Part shown: in pieces, positions 15,398 to 22,565 of the stretch | Layout: every line of letters begins with the position of its first letter | Position numbering within the stretch: position 1 is the first letter of the stretch | Assembly (NCBI GenBank): GCA_038210415.1 | Contig: JBBQWS010000036.1 | Location: 1-35,000, forward strand | DNA from: JBBQWS01 sp038210415 | Lineage (GTDB): Bacteria > Actinomycetota > Actinomycetes > Prado026 | Reading direction: 5' to 3' | Length of the DNA: 35,000 bases | Program-made: the position numbers and the translations under genes | The notes under the pieces: model-generated | The model's input: the letters and a program-made list of their open reading frames with translations, nothing else | Database searches by the model: none | What the model was told of the DNA's origin: nothing

Positions 15398-15553
15398 ATG
15401 CGAGCACAACCCGTTCGCCGAGCGGACGGAGCGGTGACGAGAGCGGATCGCGCCGGCGGTACGCCGTCGGTTCACTCGGGTCCGCCCGCAGCCGTGACCG
15501 GCGTGAGGTCCCGCCAGCTGCTCTTGCCAGCCCTTTCTCAGGAGGATCAGTGA
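15398..15553 (+). CDS. Short leader ORF before the cytochrome b operon
   Basis: A 51-residue open frame with a strong ribosome binding site (GGAGG at 15388-15392, five bases before ATG 15398). Its TGA overlaps the GTG start of the next gene (GTGA at 15550-15553). The peptide is basic, Ala/Arg/Pro-rich in the first half and ends RSRQLLLPALSQEDQ; it has no recognised domain, signal or membrane segment. It may be a translated leader that couples ribosomes to the membrane genes, a small regulatory peptide, or chance. The ribosome site, the stop-start overlap and the DevR box 70 bases upstream are the arguments for expression. Confidence 0.45.
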   Translation: MRAQPVRRADGAVTRADRAGGTPSVHSGPPAAVTGVRSRQLLLPALSQEDQ

Positions 15554-15732
15554 TCAATCAGTTGTGGGGTCCCCTCGTCGACCTGGTAGGTGACGGCGGG
15601 TACAAGGCCTGGACGATCGGCGACTGGTTCGTGATGAAGTACGCCAACATCGTCGTCTACGCCATCATCGCCGTCCTCTTCCTCGCCGGGATGTTCATCA
15701 ACATCCCCGACCGTAAGGACTCAGCACGATGA
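15550..15732 (+). CDS. Small single-span membrane protein of the cytochrome b operon
   Basis: A 60-residue protein with one transmembrane helix at about 31-51 (ANIVVYAIIAVLFLAGMFI), preceded by an amphipathic region (GGYKAWTIGDWFVMKY) and ending in a charged DRKDSAR tail. GTG 15550 lies six bases after AGGAGG. Its stop overlaps the start of the cytochrome b gene (ATGA at 15729-15732), so a role as a small subunit of the same complex is likely. Single-helix peptides of this kind stabilise cytochrome bc, b6f and bd complexes, but I see no match to a known one. Confidence 0.75.
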   Translation: MINQLWGPLVDLVGDGGYKAWTIGDWFVMKYANIVVYAIIAVLFLAGMFINIPDRKDSAR

Positions 15733-16508
15733 GTACCGATGCGCAGGCGACCACCGATCCGGTGACCAACACCGACGGACACGAGGCCTTCTCGGTGACT
15801 GCGCCCTCTCCTTGGGTGCGGTCATGGCTGGTCCGCAACCTGCCCCTTCGTCGGCTGCTCCCGGACGAGGAGCCGGCATACGTGTCTTCGGCTCTCTACG
15901 TGATGGGCGTGCTGACCCTCGCCGCGTTCATCGTCACCATCGTGAGTGGTGTGATCCTCGCGGTGGGCGGCGTGCAGTGGTGGCACCACAGCACCCTCGG
16001 GGCGTTCATGAACAGCATCCACTTCTGGGGAGTGCAGGCGTTCTTCCTCTTCATGGCCGTGCACGCGCTGTTCAACTTCTTCATCATGGCCTGGCGCGGT
16101 GGGCGCGGGTTTACCTGGGTGACGGGCGTGCTCTCGTTCCTCCTCGCCATCGTCACCGCGTTCACCGGCTTCCTGATGCTCACCAACTGGGACGGCCAGT
16201 ACGTCGCCCAGCAGGCCAAGGACGCCTTCAACGCCATGGGCATCGGCGCGGTCTGGAACGTGATGGACACCGGGCAGCAGTTCACGATGCACGTGGTCGT
16301 CACGGCTGGCCTCCTCGGATTCGTCGTGATGATCCACCTGGGTCAGATCCGGCGCCGTGGGGTTGTCCCGCCGCCTGGTGCTGAGGACCTCGAGGTTCCG
16401 GACGAGCCCGCTTCGGCAGGCAAGCACCAGCTGGCCGCCGAGGCGGCTGTGGCCCCGGTAGCAGCAACAAGCAGTCAGTCCGCACACGACGATCAGGAAC
16501 TGCCATGA
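15729..16508 (+). CDS. Cytochrome b6-like diheme membrane subunit
   Basis: A 259-residue four-helix cytochrome b N-terminal domain protein. Transmembrane segments are at about 55-80, 97-121, 129-151 and 186-205. Four histidines have the spacing of a two-heme b core: His98 and His112 on helix 2 (14 apart) and His188 and His203 on helix 4 (15 apart), the same spacing as cytochrome b6 of b6f complexes. The N-terminal 50 and C-terminal 50 residues are polar extensions; the latter is Ala/Glu-rich. It should move electrons across the membrane between a quinone pool and an unknown partner. No Rieske iron-sulphur protein, cytochrome c or subunit IV is recognised beside it. ATG 15729 overlaps the upstream stop, and its own stop overlaps the next start (ATGA). 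Confidence 0.9.
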   Translation: MSTDAQATTDPVTNTDGHEAFSVTAPSPWVRSWLVRNLPLRRLLPDEEPAYVSSALYVMGVLTLAAFIVTIVSGVILAVGGVQWWHHSTLGAFMNSIHFWGVQAFFLFMAVHALFNFFIMAWRGGRGFTWVTGVLSFLLAIVTAFTGFLMLTNWDGQYVAQQAKDAFNAMGIGAVWNVMDTGQQFTMHVVVTAGLLGFVVMIHLGQIRRRGVVPPPGAEDLEVPDEPASAGKHQLAAEAAVAPVAATSSQSAHDDQELP

Positions 16509-17587
16509 GCCGCACGAAGAAGAACCCGGTTCGGCACTGGACCGGTCCGGAGCGTTCGTACGACCTGCTCTTCGAAGGCACCCTGGCGGTCATCATCGTC
16601 GCTGTGCTCGTCGTCGGCGCGGCGGTCATCTTCGGCTCTGCCAACGGCGGCCTGGCCTACCCGGGTGGACCGGCGTCGCAGGCGGGCGACTCGTTCACCG
16701 CGAAGTACTGGGTGAACTCCCCGCTCATCGACGACACCGGCGCCAGTGATCCCAACGGTGGTGCGGCCGACTTCGCGGCCACCGTCGTCGCCGAGCTGGA
16801 CGGCTCGTCCGACACAGCCGGGTACGGTCCGCCCTTCAACGAGAGCACGGGAGCCACCCAGACGCTCGGCTCGTTCTCGCCGACCGGCATCGCGCACGGC
16901 ATCTTCGGGCTGACCCTTCCGATCAACTCGGCGAACGACTTCGTCCTCGCACCGCTCACGCAGATCGTCGCACCGTACGACTCCAAGGTCGGCGACGCGA
17001 TCAAGGCGTACGAAGCGGCGGGCGGGAGCCTCAAGCCGGGGGTCGCAGCCGATGAGCTCATCTCGGAGCAGCAGGGCAAGTGGCTCTCGGACTACAGCGA
17101 CGCACTGGGCAAGGGCAAGGTCGAGAACGGTCAGATCACCGTCGACGCGGGCGACTACGGCCCGGTTCCGATCATCGTGCAGGCCGAGCTCAGCATCGCG
17201 CTCAACGGTTCGCTCGACGGTTATCTGCTCGGAAGCGCCCAGCAGATCAACACCAACCCGACCAACTCCACGATGTTCTTCGGCGACGGTGCGGTCTGGA
17301 GCCAGGTGGCTGCGGGTCAGGGTCTGACCGGCGACCAGTGGGGCGTCATGAACGAGCTCTGGAACTACCCGGGCCAGTTCTGGCTCGTCCTCTACGCGAT
17401 CCCGTACCACATCCCCGCGATCGGCGGCTCGGATGCCGCTGACCTCTGGGTGGGGACGCTGCTGGTGATCGTCGGAATGCTGATCCAGCTGTTGCTGCCC
17501 TGGATCCCGGGACTGCGCAGCATCCCCCGGGTCATCCCGTTCTACCGGGTCATCTACCGGAAGTTCTACGCCCAGCAACGTCAGTAG
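16505..17587 (+). CDS. Large ectodomain partner of cytochrome b, family not recognised
   Basis: A 360-residue membrane protein. A cytoplasmic start (RTKKNPVRHWTGPER) leads to a transmembrane helix at about 26-46. An exported domain of about 250 residues follows, then a hydrophobic YPGQFWLVLYAIPYHIP stretch, a second helix at about 315-338, and a basic cytoplasmic tail rich in Arg/Tyr (PRVIPFYRVIYRKFY). The protein has no cysteine, so no CxxCH heme c site and no Fe-S cluster is possible. The exported domain is acidic, with many Asp/Asn, and may bind a soluble donor, metal or cell-wall ligand. It overlaps the cytochrome b gene by four bases and ends just before a strong terminator. The C-terminal end loosely recalls cytochrome b/subunit IV termini, but I cannot assign a family. 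Confidence 0.8.
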   Translation: MSRTKKNPVRHWTGPERSYDLLFEGTLAVIIVAVLVVGAAVIFGSANGGLAYPGGPASQAGDSFTAKYWVNSPLIDDTGASDPNGGAADFAATVVAELDGSSDTAGYGPPFNESTGATQTLGSFSPTGIAHGIFGLTLPINSANDFVLAPLTQIVAPYDSKVGDAIKAYEAAGGSLKPGVAADELISEQQGKWLSDYSDALGKGKVENGQITVDAGDYGPVPIIVQAELSIALNGSLDGYLLGSAQQINTNPTNSTMFFGDGAVWSQVAAGQGLTGDQWGVMNELWNYPGQFWLVLYAIPYHIPAIGGSDAADLWVGTLLVIVGMLIQLLLPWIPGLRSIPRVIPFYRVIYRKFYAQQRQ

Positions 17588-17597
17588 GCGCCAGGCG

Positions 17598-17633
17598 AAG
17601 TGCGCGGGACGGCCACCGTCGTCCCGCGCACTT
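17598..17633 (+). terminator. Strong hairpin terminator after the cytochrome b operon
   Basis: A perfect 14-base-pair stem (AAGTGCGCGGGACG at 17598-17611 pairing with 17620-17633) closes an eight-base loop, followed by CTTTG. It lies 11 bases after the stop of the ectodomain gene and should end the cytochrome operon transcript. Confidence 0.85.
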
Positions 17634-17748
17634 CTTTGTCGGGGACCGTGAGAACTTGGCTCAGCTGATGTCCTCCCCGGCCCTGCCTCTTCGTCTCTAG
17701 GGTGAGGTTCGGCGAGCAGCGCCGAGGCACCGACGAAGGAGCCCCCAC

Positions 17749-18096
17749 ATGCCCACCTACGCAGCGCTGATCTACACCCCTGACGTCGACTGGTCGCAGG
17801 CGGACCAGGCCGCGATGATGGCCGAGTACGGCGCGTTCGGCGAGGCCGCGTCGGCCGTGATCCGGGGCGGCGCCGCGCTCTACCCCACCGCGACGGCGAC
17901 GACGGTCCGGGTCCAGGGCGGCAAGGGTGGCGACCCGATCATCACCGACGGGCCGTACGCCGAGACGAAGGAAGCCCTGACCGGCTTCTACCTGCTCGAG
18001 TGCGACGACCTCGACGCCGCCGTGGCCCTCGCGCAGCAGATCCCGGCCGCCTGGGACGGCGCGGTCGAAGTGCGCCCGATCATCCCGATGGACTGA
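17749..18096 (+). CDS. YCII-related (DGPF domain) protein
   Basis: A 115-residue YCII-superfamily protein with the DGPF-type motif (ITDGPYAETKEALTGFYLLEC) and a ferredoxin-like fold pattern (YAALIYTPD start, GGAALYPTATATTV strand, AVEVRPIIPMD end). ATG 17749 follows AAGGAG. It lies seven bases before an ECF sigma factor gene. YCII/DGPF proteins encoded with ECF sigma factors of the ECF41/ECF42-like groups are a known conserved pair, in which the small protein is thought to act in the same response. No enzyme activity is established. Confidence 0.9.
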   Translation: MPTYAALIYTPDVDWSQADQAAMMAEYGAFGEAASAVIRGGAALYPTATATTVRVQGGKGGDPIITDGPYAETKEALTGFYLLECDDLDAAVALAQQIPAAWDGAVEVRPIIPMD

Positions 18097-18103
18097 CCGG
18101 CCG

Positions 18104-19330
18104 ATGTCCGCGACGCCCGGTGACGCACTGTCGGCGGTGATCCGCTCCGAGTACCCGCGGATCCTGGCCACGCTGATCCGGGTCACGGGCGACGTGGACC
18201 TCGCCGAGGACGCGCTGCAGGACGCGGTGGTCAGGGCGTTGCAGGCGTGGCCCCGCGACGGGCTGCCGGACAGCGCCAAGGCGTGGCTGACCACGACGGC
18301 CCGGCACTGCGCCATCGACCGGCTGCGTCGCGAGGCCGTCCGGACCGGGAAGGAGGCAGCCGCGATGTCCCTGCTCGACGCCGACGAGCCGGAGCCACCG
18401 GAGACAGTGGTGCGCGACGACCTGCTCCGGCTGGTGTTCATCTGCTGCCACCCGAGCCTGGCGCCCCAGACGCAGGTCGCGTTGAGTCTGCGCACGTTGG
18501 CCGGTCTCACGACGCCCGAGGTGGCCAGGGCGCTGCTGGTGCCCGAGGCCACGATGGCGAAGCGGCTGACGCGGGCGAAGCAGAAGATCGCCCACGCACA
18601 GATCCCCTACCGCGTGCCGAGTGACGACGAGCTGCCGGACCGGCTGCCGGCCGTCGTCGCGACCGTCTACCTGATCTTCAACGAGGGGTATGCGTCGGCC
18701 GGGGCCGAGCCGATTCGAGTCGGGCTGGTGGTCGAGGCGATCAGGCTCGGCCGGCTGCTGCGGTCCCTGATGCCCGACGAGGCTTCGGTTGCCGGTCTGC
18801 TCGCGCTGATGCTGCTACAGGACTCGCGGCGCGAGGCACGCGTGGCGGCCGACGGCGCCCTGGTGGTCCTCGCCGAGCAGGACCGCACTCAGTGGGACCG
18901 GGAACAGATCGACGAAGGGGTCGTGCTGGTCGGGTCGGCGCTCGCGCGCAGTCCAGGCCGGCCGGACCCCTACGTCGTGCAGGCGGCGATCGCAGCGTGC
19001 CACGCCCTCGCGACGCGGTACGAGGACACGGACTGGGGTGCGGTCGTGTCCTGGTACGACGTCCTGCTGACCGTCACGGACACCCCGGTCGTCCGGCTCA
19101 ACCGAGCTGCCGCTCTCGCCGAGCTCGTCGGACCGGCGGCCTCGTTGGCAGAGGTCGACCAGATCGTCGGCCTCGAGCAGTACCCGTGGTGGCACGCGGC
19201 GCGGGGCGAGCTGCTGCTGCGCCTGGGCCGGTTCGATGACGCGTCGGACGCCGCCGATCGGGCATCCGCGCTCGGTCTCTCCGAGCCGCACCTCGCCCGG
19301 CTGCGCCGCCGGGTGGCCGACCGCGCCTAG
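18104..19330 (+). CDS. ECF sigma factor with C-terminal extension (ECF42 type)
   Basis: A 408-residue RNA polymerase sigma factor, about twice the length of a classical ECF sigma. Region 2 (about 10-80) has LIRVTGDVDLAEDALQDAVV and AWLTTTARHCAIDRLRR. Region 4 follows at about 120-170 with LAGLTTPEVARALLVPEATM and KRLTRAKQKI. The remaining 230 residues form the DUF6596/TPR-like extension typical of the YCII-linked group (FNEGYASAGAE, DSRREARV, LNRAAALAELVGP, GRFDDASDAADRA). Such sigma factors usually lack an anti-sigma factor and are controlled through this extension. ATG 18104 follows the YCII gene closely. Its stop shares the CTAG with the convergent lacI-type gene. Confidence 0.93.
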   Translation: MSATPGDALSAVIRSEYPRILATLIRVTGDVDLAEDALQDAVVRALQAWPRDGLPDSAKAWLTTTARHCAIDRLRREAVRTGKEAAAMSLLDADEPEPPETVVRDDLLRLVFICCHPSLAPQTQVALSLRTLAGLTTPEVARALLVPEATMAKRLTRAKQKIAHAQIPYRVPSDDELPDRLPAVVATVYLIFNEGYASAGAEPIRVGLVVEAIRLGRLLRSLMPDEASVAGLLALMLLQDSRREARVAADGALVVLAEQDRTQWDREQIDEGVVLVGSALARSPGRPDPYVVQAAIAACHALATRYEDTDWGAVVSWYDVLLTVTDTPVVRLNRAAALAELVGPAASLAEVDQIVGLEQYPWWHAARGELLLRLGRFDDASDAADRASALGLSEPHLARLRRRVADRA

Positions 19331-20331
19331 CGGTCGCCTCCTGTCGACGCGCGGGGCACCAGGTGGGTCTCGAGCGTCCGGACGGTTCCCGAAGGCTGGG
19401 TTCCCGCCAGCACCTCCGCGAGCAGCTCGGCAGCCCACTGACCCATGACTCGCGGCTGGATGTCGATCGCGGTCACCGGCGGCGTCGACTGGCGCAGGTC
19501 GGCTCCGTCGACGCAGGAGGCGACCAGCACGTCGTCGGGCACGCGCAGGCCGTGCCGTTCGGCGGCTTGGAGCACCCCGATGGCCGACCCGTCCATGGCG
19601 CTGATGATGGCATCGGGTCTGCGGCGACCGGTCAGCAGGATCTCGGCTGCGTGGGCGACCTCGTCGGGGTGGCTCACCAGGGGGACGTCCTGGATCTGCG
19701 GGGTCACCCGGTGCCTGCCGCACCACGCGCCGTAGGCGGCCCGCAGGTCGTGGCCCCACGAGGTCGTGGCGTCGGAGGCGATCAGAGCGGTACGCCGCGC
19801 ACCCTGGTCGCGCAGGTGGTCCAGCAGTCCGCGCATCGCCGCCTCGTTGTCGGACTCGACCCGACCCACGGGCTGAGAGCCGGGGCTGAGGTCGCGCTCA
19901 CAGGTGACGACCGGGACGCGCTGCCGGCGTAGCTCGTCGAGCACCGGGTCGCCAAGGACCGGGTCGGCCAGGATCATCCCGTCAAGGTGGAACGACGCGA
20001 CCCGACGGGAATCGCGCCAACCAGGGATCAACGTCAGCGCCAGGTCGTGCCGCAGAGCACCTTCGGCGGCACCCACGGCCAGCGTCATGTAGTACTCCAG
20101 CCCGAGGACGCGGTCAGGGAAGTACAGCCCGATCGTGCCGGTGCGTCCCTTGCGCAGGTGCCGCGCTGACGGGTTCGGGATGTAGCCGAGCCGGTCGGCG
20201 ACGACGGACACCTTCACCCGCGTCGCTTCGGACAACCGACCGCCGCCGCTCAGCGCGTCGGAGACCGTGGTCACAGAGACTCCGGCCTCACGCGCGACGT
20301 CGCGAATCGTGACTCGGGGCCGCTGGTTCAT
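19327..20331 (-). CDS. LacI family transcriptional regulator
   Basis: A 334-residue repressor-type regulator. The helix-turn-helix at about 7-30 reads TIRDVAREAGVSVTTVSDAL, and a hinge follows (PNPSARHLRKGRTG). The ligand-binding domain of periplasmic-binding fold follows (GTIGLYFPD, LDGMILADP, VPVVTCERD, ALIASDATTSWG, PDAIISAMDGSAIGVLQAA, VASCVDGADLRQSTPPVTAIDI). ATG 20331 is the start of the conserved domain. It is transcribed away from the permease/urease operon, with the palindrome AGAAACGTTTCT between them, so it most likely represses that operon. The inducer is probably the transported compound or a breakdown product. Confidence 0.93.
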   Translation of the reverse strand: MNQRPRVTIRDVAREAGVSVTTVSDALSGGGRLSEATRVKVSVVADRLGYIPNPSARHLRKGRTGTIGLYFPDRVLGLEYYMTLAVGAAEGALRHDLALTLIPGWRDSRRVASFHLDGMILADPVLGDPVLDELRRQRVPVVTCERDLSPGSQPVGRVESDNEAAMRGLLDHLRDQGARRTALIASDATTSWGHDLRAAYGAWCGRHRVTPQIQDVPLVSHPDEVAHAAEILLTGRRRPDAIISAMDGSAIGVLQAAERHGLRVPDDVLVASCVDGADLRQSTPPVTAIDIQPRVMGQWAAELLAEVLAGTQPSGTVRTLETHLVPRASTGGDR

Positions 20332-20365
20332 GACGGACGACACGCTACTCGCTGGTAGGGGGTGC

Positions 20366-20377
20366 AGAAACGTTTCT
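20366..20377. promoter_or_regulatory. LacI-type operator between the repressor and the urease operon
   Basis: AGAAACGTTTCT is a perfect 12-base palindrome with the central CG typical of LacI/GalR operators. It is 34 bases before the lacI-type start and 55 bases before the permease ATG, placing it where it could block both promoters. Confidence 0.75.
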
Positions 20378-20432
20378 TTTCTGGTCAACTACCGACTGCG
20401 CACCACTCCGACCGCCGCCCAGGAGGATGTAG

Positions 20433-21866
20433 ATGACCGACCTGACCACCGCCGCCCCCTCGTCCGGGATCGAGCACCGCTCGATCGACTGGGTCCCGAA
20501 TGACGAGAGGCACGGCGAGGTTTCGCATCTCGGGGCGATCTGGTTCGTGGGTAACATCAACCTCACCGCCATGGCCACTGGTGTCACGGCCCTGTCCATC
20601 GGGGCCAGCCTGTTCTGGACGATCATCGCGACCGTCATCGGGTCGTTGTTCGGGACGTTCTTCATGGCGTTCCACTCGGCCCAGGGCCCGCAGCTGGGGC
20701 TGCCTCAGCTGGTGCAGTCCCGGCCGCAGTTCGGCTATGTCGGCGCGGCGCTCACCGTCTGGGTGTTCGCGCTGATCAACTACGTCGCCTACAACACCTC
20801 CGACGCCCTGCTGTCCGGTGCGGCGATGAACACCCTGTTCAGCGTCAACATCAGCGTCGGGTACTTCCTCGCGGCGGCAGTGGCGGCAGCGATCGCCCTC
20901 TACGGCTACCGCTGGATCCACCGGATCAACCGCTACCTCACCTGGCCGCTGCTCGCGATCATGGTGGTGCTGACGATCGCAGCGTTCGCCAACGAGGGCA
21001 TGCCGGCCGGGGCGTTCACTCCAGGAGAGTTCCAGCTCGCGCCGTTCATGACGGTGTTCGTCATCGTCGCGGGGTTCCAGCTGGGCTGGGCGCCGTACGT
21101 GTCCGACTACTCGCGCTACTTGCCCGCTTCGGTCAGCGTCCGCAGCACGTTCTGGTGGACCTACCTGCCGAGCGGGCTCTCAGGGGTCTGGGTGTTCGTG
21201 CTCGGTGCCGTGATGGCCGCGGCCTCGCCGGATGACGACCCGGTCACTGCGTTCAAGAAGGCGGCGGACAGCCTCTTCAACGGGTTCGGCACGATCGCCA
21301 TCGCTGCCCTGCTCGTCGGTCTGCTCTCGGTCATGGCGATCAACCAGTACGGCGGCATGATGGCGATGATCTCGATCCGCGACTCTTTCAAGCCGGTCCG
21401 GCCCACCCGGCAGATCCGCGCCATCGGCATCGCGATCATGTTCGTCATGGTGTGGGGGATCGCGCAGTTCGTGGGAATCGACCGGTTCAACACGTTCTAC
21501 GGCAACGTCCTGATCTTCCTGGCGTACCTCTTCACGCCGTGGACCGCCATCAACCTGGTCGACTACTTCCTCGTGCGGCGGGGCAACTACGTCATCGGGG
21601 AGATCTTCAACCGCGACGGCATCTACGGCCGCTGGGGCTGGCGCGGCAACCTCGCCTACGGCGTCGGCCTGCTCGCCATGGTGCCGTTCATGGTCACCAC
21701 CCCGTTCGTAGGGTTCCTGGCAGCGAAGTTCGACTCGGTCGACTACTCGTTGTTCGTCGGGCTCCCGGTGGCCGCGCTGCTCTACATGTGGCTGTCCCGC
21801 ACGCTGGACCTCGGCCACGAGAAGGACCTGGTCCGCGCTGAGGGCGTCCTCTCGGTGCACGAGTAG
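20433..21866 (+). CDS. NCS1 family permease (CodB-like)
   Basis: A 477-residue membrane transporter of the nucleobase:cation symporter-1 family, with about 12 hydrophobic segments. Helix 1 begins after HLGAIWFVGNINLTAMATG, a family-typical stretch; SAQGPQLGLPQLVQSRPQFGY is the conserved loop after helix 2-3, and later NQYGGMMAMISIRDS and FTPWTAINLVDYF are recognisable. Known substrates in the family include cytosine, purines, allantoin and hydantoins, so import of a nitrogen-rich ring or ureido compound is likely. ATG 20433 is preceded by AGGAGG at 20421-20426. It is the first gene of the six-gene operon, six bases before the urease gamma/beta gene. Confidence 0.9.
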   Translation: MTDLTTAAPSSGIEHRSIDWVPNDERHGEVSHLGAIWFVGNINLTAMATGVTALSIGASLFWTIIATVIGSLFGTFFMAFHSAQGPQLGLPQLVQSRPQFGYVGAALTVWVFALINYVAYNTSDALLSGAAMNTLFSVNISVGYFLAAAVAAAIALYGYRWIHRINRYLTWPLLAIMVVLTIAAFANEGMPAGAFTPGEFQLAPFMTVFVIVAGFQLGWAPYVSDYSRYLPASVSVRSTFWWTYLPSGLSGVWVFVLGAVMAAASPDDDPVTAFKKAADSLFNGFGTIAIAALLVGLLSVMAINQYGGMMAMISIRDSFKPVRPTRQIRAIGIAIMFVMVWGIAQFVGIDRFNTFYGNVLIFLAYLFTPWTAINLVDYFLVRRGNYVIGEIFNRDGIYGRWGWRGNLAYGVGLLAMVPFMVTTPFVGFLAAKFDSVDYSLFVGLPVAALLYMWLSRTLDLGHEKDLVRAEGVLSVHE

Positions 21867-21872
21867 CAGCCC

Positions 21873-22565
21873 GTGCACCTCAGCCCGCAGGAACGCGACC
21901 GCCTGCTGCTCTTCACGGCCGCCGAGCTCGCTCGGGCTCGGCGGTCGCGAGGGCTGCGGCTCAACGTGCCGGAAGCCACGGCGCTGATCGCGGACACGGT
22001 TGCGGAGGTCGCCCGCGACGGCGGGCGACTGGCAGAGGCGATCGCTGCCGGCCGCTCCGTGCTGACCGTCGACGACGTGCTCCCCGGAGTGCCCACCGTC
22101 GTGACGTCGGTGCAGGTGGAGGCGGTGTTCGACGACGGCACCCGACTGGCTGTCGTCGTCGACCCCTTCTGCGCCGCCGCGGCTCCGGGTGGGCCGGGCG
22201 AGGTGCTGCCGGCCGACGTCTCCCGGAGCGCGTCGTACGACGACGTGGTGCGCGTCTCGGTGACGAACACCTCGGACGTCCCGATCAGCATCACCTCGCA
22301 CTTCCACTTCTTCGAGGCGAACGCCCGGTTGCACTTCGTCCGGGCGGCCGCGTACGGCAGGCACCTGGCCGTCGATGCGGGCGCGGCGGTGCGCTTCGAC
22401 CCGGGTTCGACGTCGCAGGTCGACCTCACCCCGATCGGCGGCGACCGGGTGGTGGTGGGCGGGGCCGGTCTGGTCGACGGACCGCTCGACGCCGCGGGGG
22501 CTCGCGAGTCGGCCCTGGCGCGCGCAGTCGCTCGTGGCTACCTCGGGGCGGAGCTGCCCGCATGA
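21873..22565 (+). CDS. ureAB: Fused urease gamma-beta subunit (UreAB)
   Basis: A 230-residue fusion of the two small urease subunits. Residues 1-100 are the gamma part (MHLSPQERDRLLLFTAAELA, GLRLNVPEATALI, VLTVDDVLPGVPTVV, VQVEAVFDDGTRLAVV). From about 110 is the beta part (PGEVLPADVS, VRVSVTNTSDVPISITSHFHFFEAN, GAAVRFDPGSTSQVDL, then the GLVDGPLD end). In the gamma part NVPEA replaces the usual NYPEA. Fused gamma-beta subunits are known from several bacteria. GTG 21873 is six bases after the permease stop; the 3' end overlaps ureC by four bases. No maturation genes (ureD, E, F, G) are in the window. Confidence 0.92.
   Translation: MHLSPQERDRLLLFTAAELARARRSRGLRLNVPEATALIADTVAEVARDGGRLAEAIAAGRSVLTVDDVLPGVPTVVTSVQVEAVFDDGTRLAVVVDPFCAAAAPGGPGEVLPADVSRSASYDDVVRVSVTNTSDVPISITSHFHFFEANARLHFVRAAAYGRHLAVDAGAAVRFDPGSTSQVDLTPIGGDRVVVGGAGLVDGPLDAAGARESALARAVARGYLGAELPA

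Noticed and set aside
16493..17578. 361-residue frame antisense to the cytochrome partner gene
   Set aside because: It is a high-GC shadow ORF with Arg/Asp-rich composition and no ribosome binding site; the plus-strand gene has membrane helices, coupled starts and a terminator.
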